A stretch of DNA of 35,319 nt from a virus (IMGVR_UViG_3300032050_000421:1-35319), one strand, 5' to 3'. Counted from the stretch's first letter, positions 7,299 to 16,022 are shown. Program-made: numbers and translations. Notes: generated by a model not told the origin, from the letters alone.

Positions 7299-9815
7299 AT
7301 GTCACGCCGCCTATTAGCAGGAGTGATTGCATCTAGCGGGTCTAGAGCACAATATAAAATTGCTAATAGTTTACGCATTGAGAGTGCAGAAAGCTCTCAG
7401 CTTTCAAGAACTCCAAGTGCAACTGGAAATACAAATAAATTTACTTTAAGTACTTGGGCTAAAAGGTCTTCTACTGGCGCATATCTTTATTTAGGAAGCT
7501 ATAGTAATTTTAGCGGTTCTGGGTGGTTTGACAATGTTGCATTTAATCCAGGTGATACCTTGGATGTTCTTTTAGCAAATTCAGGAAATAGCGGATTGGC
7601 GGCAAGATTAGTAACATCTACAGTATTTAAAGATTTTGCATCTTGGTATCACGTCGTTGTATCTGTAGATACAACTTTAGCTACCGCTAGTGATAGAATG
7701 AAAATTTATGTAAATGGAAATCAAATTACTGATTTCAGTACTGCTACATATCCATCTCAAAATTTTAATTTTACAAATATTAATGTTTCTGGAAGAACGC
7801 ATTACATTGGAAGAGAAGCATGGAGTTCTCCGAACTTATCAAATGGATATATTGCTGAATATCATCATATTGATGGGCAAGCTTTAACCCCATCATCTTT
7901 TGGAGAAATAGATTCTGCTACTGGACAATGGGTTCCTAAACAATATTCAGGGTCTTATGGAACAAATGGAGTATACTTAAATTTTAGTGATACATCTGGA
8001 ACGACGGCAACAACTTTAGGAAAAGATTTTTCTGGTAATGGAAATAATTTTACCCCTAGCGGATTTAGCGTTGCGGCAGGAATACAAAATGATGCTCTGT
8101 TAGATACTCCTACCGATTATGGAACTGACACTGGTCTTGGCGGAGAAGTAAGAGGAAATTATGCAACATTGAATCCTCTTGATAGAAGCTCTTATACTCC
8201 AGATGGAATTGGGTTTACTTATGGAAAAGGAAACCTACAACTAACCTCTAATACTACAGGTGATTCTAACTCTGGAGGTAGCACCTTTGTAATCCCACCA
8301 AATTCTGGTAAATGGTATTATGAAGCAACCTATACTCAAATAAGCACAGGTGGATCTGGATTTTTTTGGCATTATGTCAAAGACGCAGATAATTTAAATA
8401 ATAATATTGGTCACTGTATTGCGTACGGTGCTGCTAATCCTTGGGGAAGTTACGGATATTACAATTCAGCAACAGGATCTGGAGTAGCAACTTCTGCTAT
8501 AAGCAATGGAGCAATATTTCAAGTAGCTATTGATTCTGATACTCGTAAAATTTATATGGGAAATAATAATAGCTGGTACAATAGCGGAAATCCCTCAACT
8601 GGAACAAATCCAATAGGAACACTTGCTGGAACTGGCCCAATCATTCTCTCGTTTGGAGCTAGAACTGGATCTACTACTCAAGTCATTGATTTTAATTTTG
8701 GACAAAGACCATTTGCTTATACTGCTCCAACTAATTTTAAAACTTTATGTACCAAAAATTTACCAACTCCAGCAATATCTATTCCAAATCAATACTATGA
8801 TGCAGTTTTGTATGCAGGAAATAGTAACGGTTCTACTTCTGTAGGTGGACTCAATTTTTCTCCAGACTTAGTTTGGATTAAAAATAGAAGTGATTATGCA
8901 GATGGATCTTCAAACAATATGCTTTATGATGTCCTTAGAGGAACAACTAAACATTTAAGCACTGATAAAACAGATATAGAACAAACTTTAGCCACTGGAT
9001 TAAATTCTTTTAATCAAACAGGATTTAATCCAGGAAGCTCTACAAGAACAAATGAGAACGGCAAAAATTATATTGCTTGGTGCTGGGATGCAGGGGCAAC
9101 AGACTTAACTAATAATAATGGAACTGTTACATCAACAGTAAGAGTAAACCAAGCATCAGGTTTTTCTATTGTTAAATATAACACTGGAAATAATTTAAAT
9201 GCCTACACAGTTGGTCATGGTTTAGGCAAAGCTCCAAAATTTATTATGGTAAAAGGTGGATATACTACCGATGCATATAACTGGGATATTTATCATGCTA
9301 GTATAGGACCTACAAAAAGATTAAAAATAAATTCAACTGATGCTCCAGAAACTCAAGGAGGCCCCTGGGATAACACGACTCCAAGCTCAACTTTAATTTA
9401 TCAGAATAATCAAAATAATTATTGGTATGGCACTAATAGAAATGTTATAGCTTATTGCTGGACAGATATTCCTGGGTATAGTCAGTTTGCTTCTTACAGG
9501 GGTACTACTTCAGATGATGGACCATTTGTTTATTTAGGTTTTAGACCAGCTTGGGTTCTTATTAAAAGAACTGATGCTGGCGGGGATTTTTGGAATCTTA
9601 TGGACAGTAAAAGAGATCCAGTTAACATAACAAATGCTACAAATCGCCTCTACCCTAACTTTGTAAATAATGATGAGGTCGGAAACGTAACGGTTGACTT
9701 TTTATCAAATGGGTTTAAAATAAGAGATACTAACTCTAATAATAATGGAAGTGGAATGACATACGTTTATGCTGCTTTTGCAGAATCACCATTTAAGTAT
9801 GCCAGAGGTAGATAA
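7299..9815 (+). CDS. LamG/SPRY-like multidomain adhesin C2
   Basis: 838 residues. An N-terminal LamG jelly roll lies at about residues 45-200 (FTLSTWAKRSS, MKIYVNGNQI, YIAEYHHIDGQALTPSSFGE). After a linker (GKDFSGNGNNFTPSGFSVA) there is a SPRY-like region at about residues 295-480 (SGKWYYEATY). The remaining 350 residues (DLVWIKNRS, GKNYIAWCWDAG, HGLGKAPKFIMVKG, FRPAWVLIKRTD, YVYAAFAESPFKYARGR) match a domain common in marine phage fibre proteins (DUF7483-type, from memory). It starts one base after the B2 stop with no clear Shine-Dalgarno, so it probably depends on translation of B2. Likely a receptor-binding or virion surface protein. It ends in a TAATG overlap. Confidence 0.8.
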   Translation: MSRRLLAGVIASSGSRAQYKIANSLRIESAESSQLSRTPSATGNTNKFTLSTWAKRSSTGAYLYLGSYSNFSGSGWFDNVAFNPGDTLDVLLANSGNSGLAARLVTSTVFKDFASWYHVVVSVDTTLATASDRMKIYVNGNQITDFSTATYPSQNFNFTNINVSGRTHYIGREAWSSPNLSNGYIAEYHHIDGQALTPSSFGEIDSATGQWVPKQYSGSYGTNGVYLNFSDTSGTTATTLGKDFSGNGNNFTPSGFSVAAGIQNDALLDTPTDYGTDTGLGGEVRGNYATLNPLDRSSYTPDGIGFTYGKGNLQLTSNTTGDSNSGGSTFVIPPNSGKWYYEATYTQISTGGSGFFWHYVKDADNLNNNIGHCIAYGAANPWGSYGYYNSATGSGVATSAISNGAIFQVAIDSDTRKIYMGNNNSWYNSGNPSTGTNPIGTLAGTGPIILSFGARTGSTTQVIDFNFGQRPFAYTAPTNFKTLCTKNLPTPAISIPNQYYDAVLYAGNSNGSTSVGGLNFSPDLVWIKNRSDYADGSSNNMLYDVLRGTTKHLSTDKTDIEQTLATGLNSFNQTGFNPGSSTRTNENGKNYIAWCWDAGATDLTNNNGTVTSTVRVNQASGFSIVKYNTGNNLNAYTVGHGLGKAPKFIMVKGGYTTDAYNWDIYHASIGPTKRLKINSTDAPETQGGPWDNTTPSSTLIYQNNQNNYWYGTNRNVIAYCWTDIPGYSQFASYRGTTSDDGPFVYLGFRPAWVLIKRTDAGGDFWNLMDSKRDPVNITNATNRLYPNFVNNDEVGNVTVDFLSNGFKIRDTNSNNNGSGMTYVYAAFAESPFKYARGR

Positions 9816-9973
9816 TGCCAGGATATTTAACCAATAGGTACATAAGCCTAGATATCGTAAATCAATTTGATGAACTGAATACCGACCTTGCCGCTCTAGA
9901 CGCTTCTTTAAGTGCTAGAATGACAGCAGCGGAAGAAAATATAGAGGACTTACAGCTTAATATAGGGGTTTAA
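9815..9973 (+). CDS. Small coiled-coil protein (52 residues)
   Basis: A short open frame starting in a TAATG overlap with C2 and preceded by AGAGGT 5-6 nt upstream, so translational coupling is likely. It begins MPGYLTNRYISLDIVNQFDE. The rest (LNTDLAALDASLSARMTAAE, then ENIEDLQLNIGV) shows heptad-like spacing of Leu/Ile/Met and should form a coiled coil. It has no domain I recognise. It lies at the seam between the second and third fibre cassettes, so it could be a remnant of a fibre shaft or a small trimerisation subunit. Confidence 0.6.
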   Translation: MPGYLTNRYISLDIVNQFDELNTDLAALDASLSARMTAAEENIEDLQLNIGV

Positions 9974-9983
9974 ACCTAATTAA

Positions 9984-9992
9984 TGCTATAAT
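9984..9992 (+). promoter_or_regulatory. Predicted extended -10 promoter before fibre B3
   Basis: TGCTATAAT at 9984-9992, the same nine bases as before B1, with no convincing -35 upstream. The predicted start, about 9999, is one base before AGGAG (10000-10004). ATG is at 10010, 17 nt after the hexamer, matching B1 (16 nt) and B2 (17 nt). Confidence 0.5.
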
Positions 9993-10009
9993 TTCTAATA
10001 GGAGACAAT

Positions 10010-11254
10010 ATGCCATTTACAACAGAAATTACCAACGTCAAGTCAGAGATTAATGCTGGCTTAGCCGCCTCACAATATACAGCCAAAGATCTTGTATATG
10101 TATCCAAGGCAATCGAAGCTCTTGCAAACGCAGAAACAATAGCTGGCGTATTTGATACAGCAACAGTTCAATCAATTCTTTATGTAGGAAATCTTGCTTC
10201 AGCATTCGGTTCAGGTCTTACAAATCCAATTGCAGTATTTCAAACAAACGAACCAGACTATGCTCAAATAGCATTTAGAAATACAAGTTCTGCAGCAAAT
10301 GCATCAACAGATTTAATTCTTTATACAAATGACGGTACAGACGATACAGGCTGGATCGATATTGGTATGACTTCAACTAATTTTGCCGATCCAGATTTTA
10401 CTATTACTGGAAAGGGCGACGGATATATTTTCGTATCAGGTTCAGGTAATGATCAAAATGACAGAGGTAATTTAGTTCTTGCAACAGATTCAACGGGCAC
10501 ACAGAACAAAATTATTTTTGCAGCTGGTGGTCTATCATCTGATGATACTCAAATGGTTATCACTCCTGGCGTAAATGTCCATGTCGAAATTCCAACTGCT
10601 TCAACATCTCCAAGCACTGGTGCACTTACAGTTGTCGGCGGAGTTGGTATTCAGGGAGATGTAAATATACAAGGAGACATTACATTCGGCGGAACAGGAA
10701 CAACTCTTACAACAACTACACTTTCAGTTTCAGATGCTCAAGTTACAGTTGGTAGCGGAAACACAACAGACGCACTAGACCTTGGTATTGTTGGAAATTA
10801 TGGTGTTAGCGGAACTGCAAAATATACAGGTATTGTTCGTGACGCTACTGATGGAGTTTATAAATTCTTTAAAGATACAACTGTTGCCCCAGCTTCTGGT
10901 ATTGTAAATTTTGCGGGAGCAGGATTGGCATATGCAGATATTAAAGTTGGAGCAATTGATGCAACATCTTTAATTGTTGGCGATGTTTCTAATACAGAGC
11001 TTCAATATCTAAATGGAGTAACTTCAGCAATTCAAACACAAATAAATAGTAAAGCTGAATATCCACTTCAATCTGGAAATACAGGAAAATTTTTAACAAC
11101 AGATGGTTCAGTAGTTTCTTGGGCAACGGTAGATGCCCTTCCTTCTCAAACTAATAATTCTGGGAAGTATTTAACAACAAATGGAACATCGGCATCATGG
11201 GCTACCATTACAACAGACCCACTGCCAGATGTATTCTTATTGATGGGAGCATGA
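10010..11254 (+). CDS. Long trimeric tail fibre B3 (short form)
   Basis: 414 residues, the shortest of the three B paralogues. It has the same helical start (INAGLAASQYTAKDLVYVSK), the GWIDIGMTSTNFADPDFTIT and SPSTGALTVVGGVGIQGDVN blocks and one TELQYLNGVTSAIQTQINSK unit. It lacks the 75-residue module found in B1 and B2: the flanking sequence joins directly (LGIVGNYGVSGTAKYTGIVR). Its C-terminus carries two SGKxLTTxG-x(3)-SWAT repeats, which in B2 sit near the N-terminus. Likely a virion surface fibre that works with the downstream A3/E1/E2 proteins. Confidence 0.83.
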   Translation: MPFTTEITNVKSEINAGLAASQYTAKDLVYVSKAIEALANAETIAGVFDTATVQSILYVGNLASAFGSGLTNPIAVFQTNEPDYAQIAFRNTSSAANASTDLILYTNDGTDDTGWIDIGMTSTNFADPDFTITGKGDGYIFVSGSGNDQNDRGNLVLATDSTGTQNKIIFAAGGLSSDDTQMVITPGVNVHVEIPTASTSPSTGALTVVGGVGIQGDVNIQGDITFGGTGTTLTTTTLSVSDAQVTVGSGNTTDALDLGIVGNYGVSGTAKYTGIVRDATDGVYKFFKDTTVAPASGIVNFAGAGLAYADIKVGAIDATSLIVGDVSNTELQYLNGVTSAIQTQINSKAEYPLQSGNTGKFLTTDGSVVSWATVDALPSQTNNSGKYLTTNGTSASWATITTDPLPDVFLLMGA

Positions 11255-11255
11255 T

Positions 11256-11588
11256 ATGCCAACAGCATATAAAGTACTAGGAAGAAAAGCTTCTGCTGCT
11301 ACTACAATGGAAGAGCTCTATGCTGTTCCATCTTCAACTTCAGCTGTAATTTCAACAATTACAGTATGTAATAGATCAGCATCAGCAAGAACATATCGTA
11401 TTGCAATTAAACCAACAACAGGTACAACATTAGCAAATGAACATTATATTGCTTATGATGTTTCTATTCCAGCAAATGATACTACGGCACTAACTCTAGG
11501 CCTGACGCTTGCTACTGGAAATTCAATTCAAGTATATGCATCTGCTGCAGATTTAACTTTCCAAGCATTTGGTTCTGAGATAGTTTAA
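11256..11588 (+). CDS. Short beta-rich fibre-associated protein A3
   Basis: 110 residues, the most diverged member of the A family. It shares a V-x-N/C-N-x-S/T pattern (ISTITVCNRSASARTYRIAI), the YIAYDVSIPANDTT segment equivalent to YILYDVDVPAYNS in A1, and a closing GNSIQVYASAADLTFQAFGS equivalent to GDTVYVRADTANMSFSLNG. It lacks the helical tail of A1 and A2. It lies after its B fibre rather than before it, so the cassette order is rearranged here. Small beta-sandwich; function unknown, fibre-associated by context. Confidence 0.7.
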   Translation: MPTAYKVLGRKASAATTMEELYAVPSSTSAVISTITVCNRSASARTYRIAIKPTTGTTLANEHYIAYDVSIPANDTTALTLGLTLATGNSIQVYASAADLTFQAFGSEIV

Positions 11589-11599
11589 TAGGAGTAGCC

Positions 11600-12523
11600 G
11601 TGGGATTTTCTAGGCTTAGCTTTTCATCTCTTACTAAAGGTAATTTAAGATTTTTAAATGCCTCTCTATCTCCATTTAAATCAACAATAAGCGTAGAAGC
11701 TTTAATAGTTGCTGGAGGAGGCGGAGGCTGCGGCACGAGTGTTGGTGGTGGAGCAGGAGGCGGAGGTGCAGGAGGTCTTTTATATTACGGTTCAGAAAAA
11801 CCAAAAACTCCAAATGGTCCAGCATTAGAATTAACTCGTGGAATTACATATACATGTACAGTTGGTAATGGTGGAAATGGAGTTGGATCTCATGGAGATA
11901 AAGGACAAGATTCTTCTATTTCTGGATCTGGATTTACAACTTTAACAGCTATTGGTGGCGGCGGCGGAATGACAAGATCTTTAGATAGATCAAAATCTAC
12001 TGGTGGCTCTGGCGGCGGTGGTCCAGAATTTCCAGATGCATCAGTATACGGTTTTGGAACTCCTTTACAGGGAAATCCAGGAGGCTTTGGAGAAACAAAT
12101 GTAGGCGGCGGCGGTGGTGGCGGAGCAGGATCTCCAGGATCAAGTGCGTCAGCTTTAGGAGGTAGAGGCGGCGCAGGAGGTAATGGCTTAGGATATTTAA
12201 TAACTGGAACACTAACTTATTATGCAGGTGGTGGTGGCGGAAGTAGAAACAGTGGAGTTGGAGGGCCTGGTGGAATAGGCGGTGGTGGAAGTGGTGGAAG
12301 AGGTTCTGCAGGAACTGCTTGGGATACAAATATAAATGGACAAGCAAATACAGGTGGTGGAGGTGGAGGTTCATATGAAACTGCATCTGGAAATGGTGGA
12401 TCTGGTATTATAGTTTTAAGATCTTTATTCAAAGCTGCTTCTACTTCTGGAACAGTTACAGAAATTATAGATGGAGATTTTTATGTATATAAATTTACTG
12501 GAACAGGAACAATAGTTTACTAA
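11600..12523 (+). CDS. Glycine-rich adhesin E1
   Basis: 307 residues, GTG start after TAGGAG (11589-11594). About residues 35-275 are dominated by Gly-rich motifs (VAGGGGGCGTSVGGGAGGGG, GGGGGAGSPGSS, GGAGGNGLGY, GGGGGGSYETASGNGG) separated by short variable segments, ending with SGIIVLRS and YVYKFTGTGTIVY. This layout resembles glycine-rich distal adhesins such as gp38 of S16-type phages, whose poly-Gly II sheets present variable loops; that link is by composition, not demonstrated homology. It is a tandem paralogue of E2, joined by a TAATG overlap. Likely a receptor-contacting tip protein. Confidence 0.78.
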   Translation: MGFSRLSFSSLTKGNLRFLNASLSPFKSTISVEALIVAGGGGGCGTSVGGGAGGGGAGGLLYYGSEKPKTPNGPALELTRGITYTCTVGNGGNGVGSHGDKGQDSSISGSGFTTLTAIGGGGGMTRSLDRSKSTGGSGGGGPEFPDASVYGFGTPLQGNPGGFGETNVGGGGGGGAGSPGSSASALGGRGGAGGNGLGYLITGTLTYYAGGGGGSRNSGVGGPGGIGGGGSGGRGSAGTAWDTNINGQANTGGGGGGSYETASGNGGSGIIVLRSLFKAASTSGTVTEIIDGDFYVYKFTGTGTIVY

Positions 12524-14208
12524 TGTCTACAAAAAGATTTTCTTCTAATACAAAAAGTTCAAGTTTGTCTGGAGCACTTCCTCCTACACTAGAATATATT
12601 GTTGTCGGCGGCGGCGGTGGTGCAGGAGCATACTATTCTTGTGGCGGCGGTGGTGCTGGTGGATATAGATCTTCTGTTCAAGGAGAATCATCTGGTGGCG
12701 GAGCTTCAGCGGAACCAGTTTTTCAAATAACTCCTGGAGTAACATACAGAATTATAGTTGGTCGTGGAGGAAGAGGAGTAGTAGGAGATACAGCAACTCA
12801 AAGAGTAGAAAACGGACATAAGTCAGCTTTTCATAATATTGTTGCATATGGCGGAGGCGCAGGTAGCGCTGCACAAGCAGGAGCAGAACAAGCAGAAGTT
12901 GGAGGTTCTGGAGGTGGACAAAGAAATCCAGACAATAATGCCCCTGGAGGAGCTGGAATTGCTGGACAAGGATATCGTGGAGGAAACTCTATAGGAACAA
13001 ATTCATGGACTTCTCCATATTATCCAGGTGGTGGCGGTGGCGGTGCAGGTGGTCCTGGTGGAGATGTAAATACATCAACTACAGGAACTAATGGTGGAAT
13101 TGGAGTTCAGTCTTCTATAACTGGAATACCAACTTATTATGCAGGCGGCGGCGGAGGAAGCGCTCAAAATGGTGGAGCTGCTTCTGGATCAGGAGGACTT
13201 GGTGGCGGAGGAAATGCTGGAAACCCAGCTGGAGATAAAGGACATCCTGGTCAAAATGGGCAGCCAGGTACTGGTGGCGGCGGAGGAGCTGGAAATAGGT
13301 CTATGGGTGGACACGGAGGTTCTGGAGTTGTTATTCTAAGATATCCAAGTAAATATGCACCAGCATTAACTACAGGAAATCCAATAGTTACTATAGCAAA
13401 TGGATATAGAATTTATAAGTATTTAGGCAACGGCAGCATAACATTTGGAGAAAGTAAAAACTTTACAGATTTGTATACAAAAGATGAATTATTTTTAGAT
13501 TTTGATGCAGCTGATCTAGTATATTCAGATGGAGCAACTATTCCATCTGGAACATCTTTAGCACACAGAGATATTAGTGAAATACCATTAATTACTGGAG
13601 GTTCTTTAACATATGGAACTGCTAATGGAGGATTTTTAAATTTTGGTAATGCTGCGGGATATGCAAGATTTTTAGCTTCAGAAAAATATAAATGGACAGA
13701 ATTAAATAGAGCTAGAAGTGTTAGTTTAGTTTGTTGGTTTCAAAGTGATCAAACAAGCAGACAAGTTTTGCTATCAAGATTTTACAATATTGATTCATCT
13801 TATGATAATATAAGTGGTCAATTTAACCATATTGTTGATCCAACAGGAGATTATCATCATAATTCCAGTACAGTTATTGCTGGTGCAAACGGAGACTTAA
13901 ATACAAATTCGTGGTCAGCCAATACATGGACATTGTCTGTATGGACTTATGATGTTTCAGATGGATTTGCTAGATGGTATCAAAATAATGGAAACTTGAT
14001 TACATCTTTAAATTATGGCAATGATAATACCGAAGGTCTAACAACAGAAAAACAAGTTAATACTCCAGTTGGTTTAGGAACCAGATCAGATATATTTGAA
14101 ACTCTTCGTGGCAAAATTGCAATTGCTAGAGTTTATACAAAAGCGCTTTCTGTAGCAGAAATTCAACAAGAGTATAATTCTTACAAGACCCGCTTTGGCC
14201 TATCTTAA
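12523..14208 (+). CDS. Glycine-rich adhesin with C-terminal LamG-like domain E2
   Basis: 561 residues. The N-terminal half (about residues 25-275) repeats the E1 architecture: VVGGGGGAGAYYSCGGGGAG, FQITPGVTYRIIVGRGGRG, PTYYAGGGGGSA, GSGVVILRYPSK, then GYRIYKYLGNGSITF. The C-terminal half (about 325-558) is LamG/concanavalin-like (FLDFDAADLVYSDG, SLVCWFQSDQTSRQVLLSRF, ARVYTKALSVAEIQQEYNSY). It combines the two adhesin types of the island in one chain, so it looks like a fusion of an E1-like unit with a lectin domain. It starts in a TAATG overlap with E1. Probable receptor-binding protein. Confidence 0.8.
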   Translation: MSTKRFSSNTKSSSLSGALPPTLEYIVVGGGGGAGAYYSCGGGGAGGYRSSVQGESSGGGASAEPVFQITPGVTYRIIVGRGGRGVVGDTATQRVENGHKSAFHNIVAYGGGAGSAAQAGAEQAEVGGSGGGQRNPDNNAPGGAGIAGQGYRGGNSIGTNSWTSPYYPGGGGGGAGGPGGDVNTSTTGTNGGIGVQSSITGIPTYYAGGGGGSAQNGGAASGSGGLGGGGNAGNPAGDKGHPGQNGQPGTGGGGGAGNRSMGGHGGSGVVILRYPSKYAPALTTGNPIVTIANGYRIYKYLGNGSITFGESKNFTDLYTKDELFLDFDAADLVYSDGATIPSGTSLAHRDISEIPLITGGSLTYGTANGGFLNFGNAAGYARFLASEKYKWTELNRARSVSLVCWFQSDQTSRQVLLSRFYNIDSSYDNISGQFNHIVDPTGDYHHNSSTVIAGANGDLNTNSWSANTWTLSVWTYDVSDGFARWYQNNGNLITSLNYGNDNTEGLTTEKQVNTPVGLGTRSDIFETLRGKIAIARVYTKALSVAEIQQEYNSYKTRFGLS

Positions 14209-14221
14209 TTTGTAGTATAAT
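14195..14221 (+). promoter_or_regulatory. Predicted promoter for a leaderless start of F
   Basis: -10 TATAAT at 14216-14221. The predicted transcription start 7 nt past it is 14228, exactly the A of the ATG. No AGG-type ribosome site exists in the 19-base gap after the E2 stop. A weak -35-like TTGGCC lies at 14195-14200 (15-nt spacer). Confidence 0.55.
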
Positions 14222-14227
14222 AATATT

Positions 14228-15997
14228 ATGACATACCAACTAAAGGTAATTAAAGATTATCCAATAGGCTTCTGGCCGTTGGATGAAACTTCTGGTTCCA
14301 CCGCCGCTGATATTTCTGGCTGCGGAAATAATGGAACAATTACGGGCGGATTTACAACAGGAATAATTCCTTTAGTATCAGGCGGATTAACTGCAACTAA
14401 TATAACAAGCACACGCTATTTAACAATACCTTGTGATAATGATTATTATGGATCTACCGCAGACGGCGGATTTGCAGATGAGAACTCATCAGATAATGAC
14501 TTTACTTTAGAATGCTGGATATATCCAAAATTCACTACAGCTAACTCGGCTCCAATTATGGCGGATGATAACACATCTATTGGAATATATTATGAAGCGG
14601 GCAATATAGTATTCCAACTAGAATCAGAAAGATTAGATTATAGTCTTCCTATTGTTTCTGCTGTTCATCACATTGTTGCAACATATACTCCAAGCGAGAT
14701 GATTTTATATGTTGATGGAGAATTGGCTGCAAGCAAGCCCCTATCAAACTTTGCTTTTACTAATGCAGAACTTACATTAAAAATTGGACCTACGGCAAAT
14801 GCGTCAGACTCATTTTTGATTGATGCCCCAGCAGTATATAGATATGCTTTGTCTCAATCAATCATATTAGAGCATTATTCTTATAATGGAGTTGTGCCTC
14901 CAGTTCAAATTGCCGATCCTGAGAACGGCACATTATTTGAAATTTTAGACGATAATGTATCTACTCAATATAAATTTTCTTACCCAGCAAACCGTCCACT
15001 AGATGTATTTTTTGATGATGATCTAGAATATAATCAAGACAAGAAGTATCTTGGAATTATTAAATCAACGGGATCAAAAACAGTTGTTGTAGAAGACGCT
15101 ATTGCAATTCCTCTTGGCTTTGACATAGATTCTTCTAAAATTGAGTGGGATTCAAATGATGGTGTTTCAGTTAGGACAAAGGTTGAAGGTGGATCTTATC
15201 AAACAGCATATAACGGAAGAGCCATTCCTCAATTTAAATTAGGCGGGACATTTAGTTCTGAAAGAGTAATTTATTTAGAAATAACATTCACAACTACAGA
15301 TGCAAGCAAATATATTCCTAAACTATTTAATCTATCATTATCATTTTATAATGATCAAAAAGTGTTTGCTTATACTAACTCTGATTATATTTATACTTTA
15401 GACGGCTTTGCAGGCTCTACAGATAATGAAATTGCTATGGGTAGAGATAAGCATAGGGCTATCTCTAGACACCCCCGCAATGGCCTTAGAACGGGTTCTG
15501 CGGCGGGTTTCAGAGTAAGTACACTAGAATCTACCAAGACAGTAGAACTATTCTTTACGCCCTCTACAACAGGAGCAAATACCCTATTCTATTCTCCAGC
15601 TTCAACTGGATTCACAGAGACTGAATATTCTTGGAATGGCTCAGGATCAATTGCAAAAACAAATATTTCCGCAATCTACGTAAATGGTATAAATCAGACA
15701 AGTCAGACAAATGTATCAAATGTCTTTACGGCTGGTGATCTACATCACGTAGTTTTGGTATTTACGGCATCTGCCACTGGAGACTTTAGATTTAATTATA
15801 AGTCTTCAGGTGGTCCATCTAGCCTATATCAATATATATCTTATTATCCATTGGCATTTAGCCAGTCAAATGCTTTGGCCCATTACAATATGCATATTGG
15901 AATCCCTGCCCTTTCGGTAGATGATTCGTCATTCACCCTGACAGAAAATGCTGTTGAGTATTATAATAACGACTGGATTGTTGTCCAAAGCGTATAA
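14228..15997 (+). CDS. LamG-domain fibre/adhesin protein F
   Basis: 589 residues. A LamG jelly roll occupies about residues 1-215 and opens with the typical YPIGFWPLDETSGSTAADIS, followed by FTLECWIYPKF and MILYVDGELAASKPL. A middle beta region (about 225-385) and a second jelly-roll-like region (about 395-560, TKTVELFFTPSTTG, DLHHVVLVFTASATGDFRF) follow. Proteins with this opening are common in uncultured freshwater and marine phages. It is probably a surface protein that binds host glycans. It lacks a Shine-Dalgarno and appears to be translated from a leaderless transcript. It is the last adhesin gene before the head module. Confidence 0.78.
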   Translation: MTYQLKVIKDYPIGFWPLDETSGSTAADISGCGNNGTITGGFTTGIIPLVSGGLTATNITSTRYLTIPCDNDYYGSTADGGFADENSSDNDFTLECWIYPKFTTANSAPIMADDNTSIGIYYEAGNIVFQLESERLDYSLPIVSAVHHIVATYTPSEMILYVDGELAASKPLSNFAFTNAELTLKIGPTANASDSFLIDAPAVYRYALSQSIILEHYSYNGVVPPVQIADPENGTLFEILDDNVSTQYKFSYPANRPLDVFFDDDLEYNQDKKYLGIIKSTGSKTVVVEDAIAIPLGFDIDSSKIEWDSNDGVSVRTKVEGGSYQTAYNGRAIPQFKLGGTFSSERVIYLEITFTTTDASKYIPKLFNLSLSFYNDQKVFAYTNSDYIYTLDGFAGSTDNEIAMGRDKHRAISRHPRNGLRTGSAAGFRVSTLESTKTVELFFTPSTTGANTLFYSPASTGFTETEYSWNGSGSIAKTNISAIYVNGINQTSQTNVSNVFTAGDLHHVVLVFTASATGDFRFNYKSSGGPSSLYQYISYYPLAFSQSNALAHYNMHIGIPALSVDDSSFTLTENAVEYYNNDWIVVQSV

Positions 15998-16022
15998 TTT
16001 GTCACATTAGACGACAAAAAGC

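Noticed and set aside
7299-14208. Diversity-generating retroelement acting on the adhesins
   Set aside because: No reverse transcriptase, no near-identical template/variable repeat pair and no C-type lectin target are visible in the window.
15998-16018. TTTGTC/GACAAA inverted repeat after gene F as a terminator
   Set aside because: The stem is only 6 bp, AT-rich, with a 9-base loop and no following T-run.
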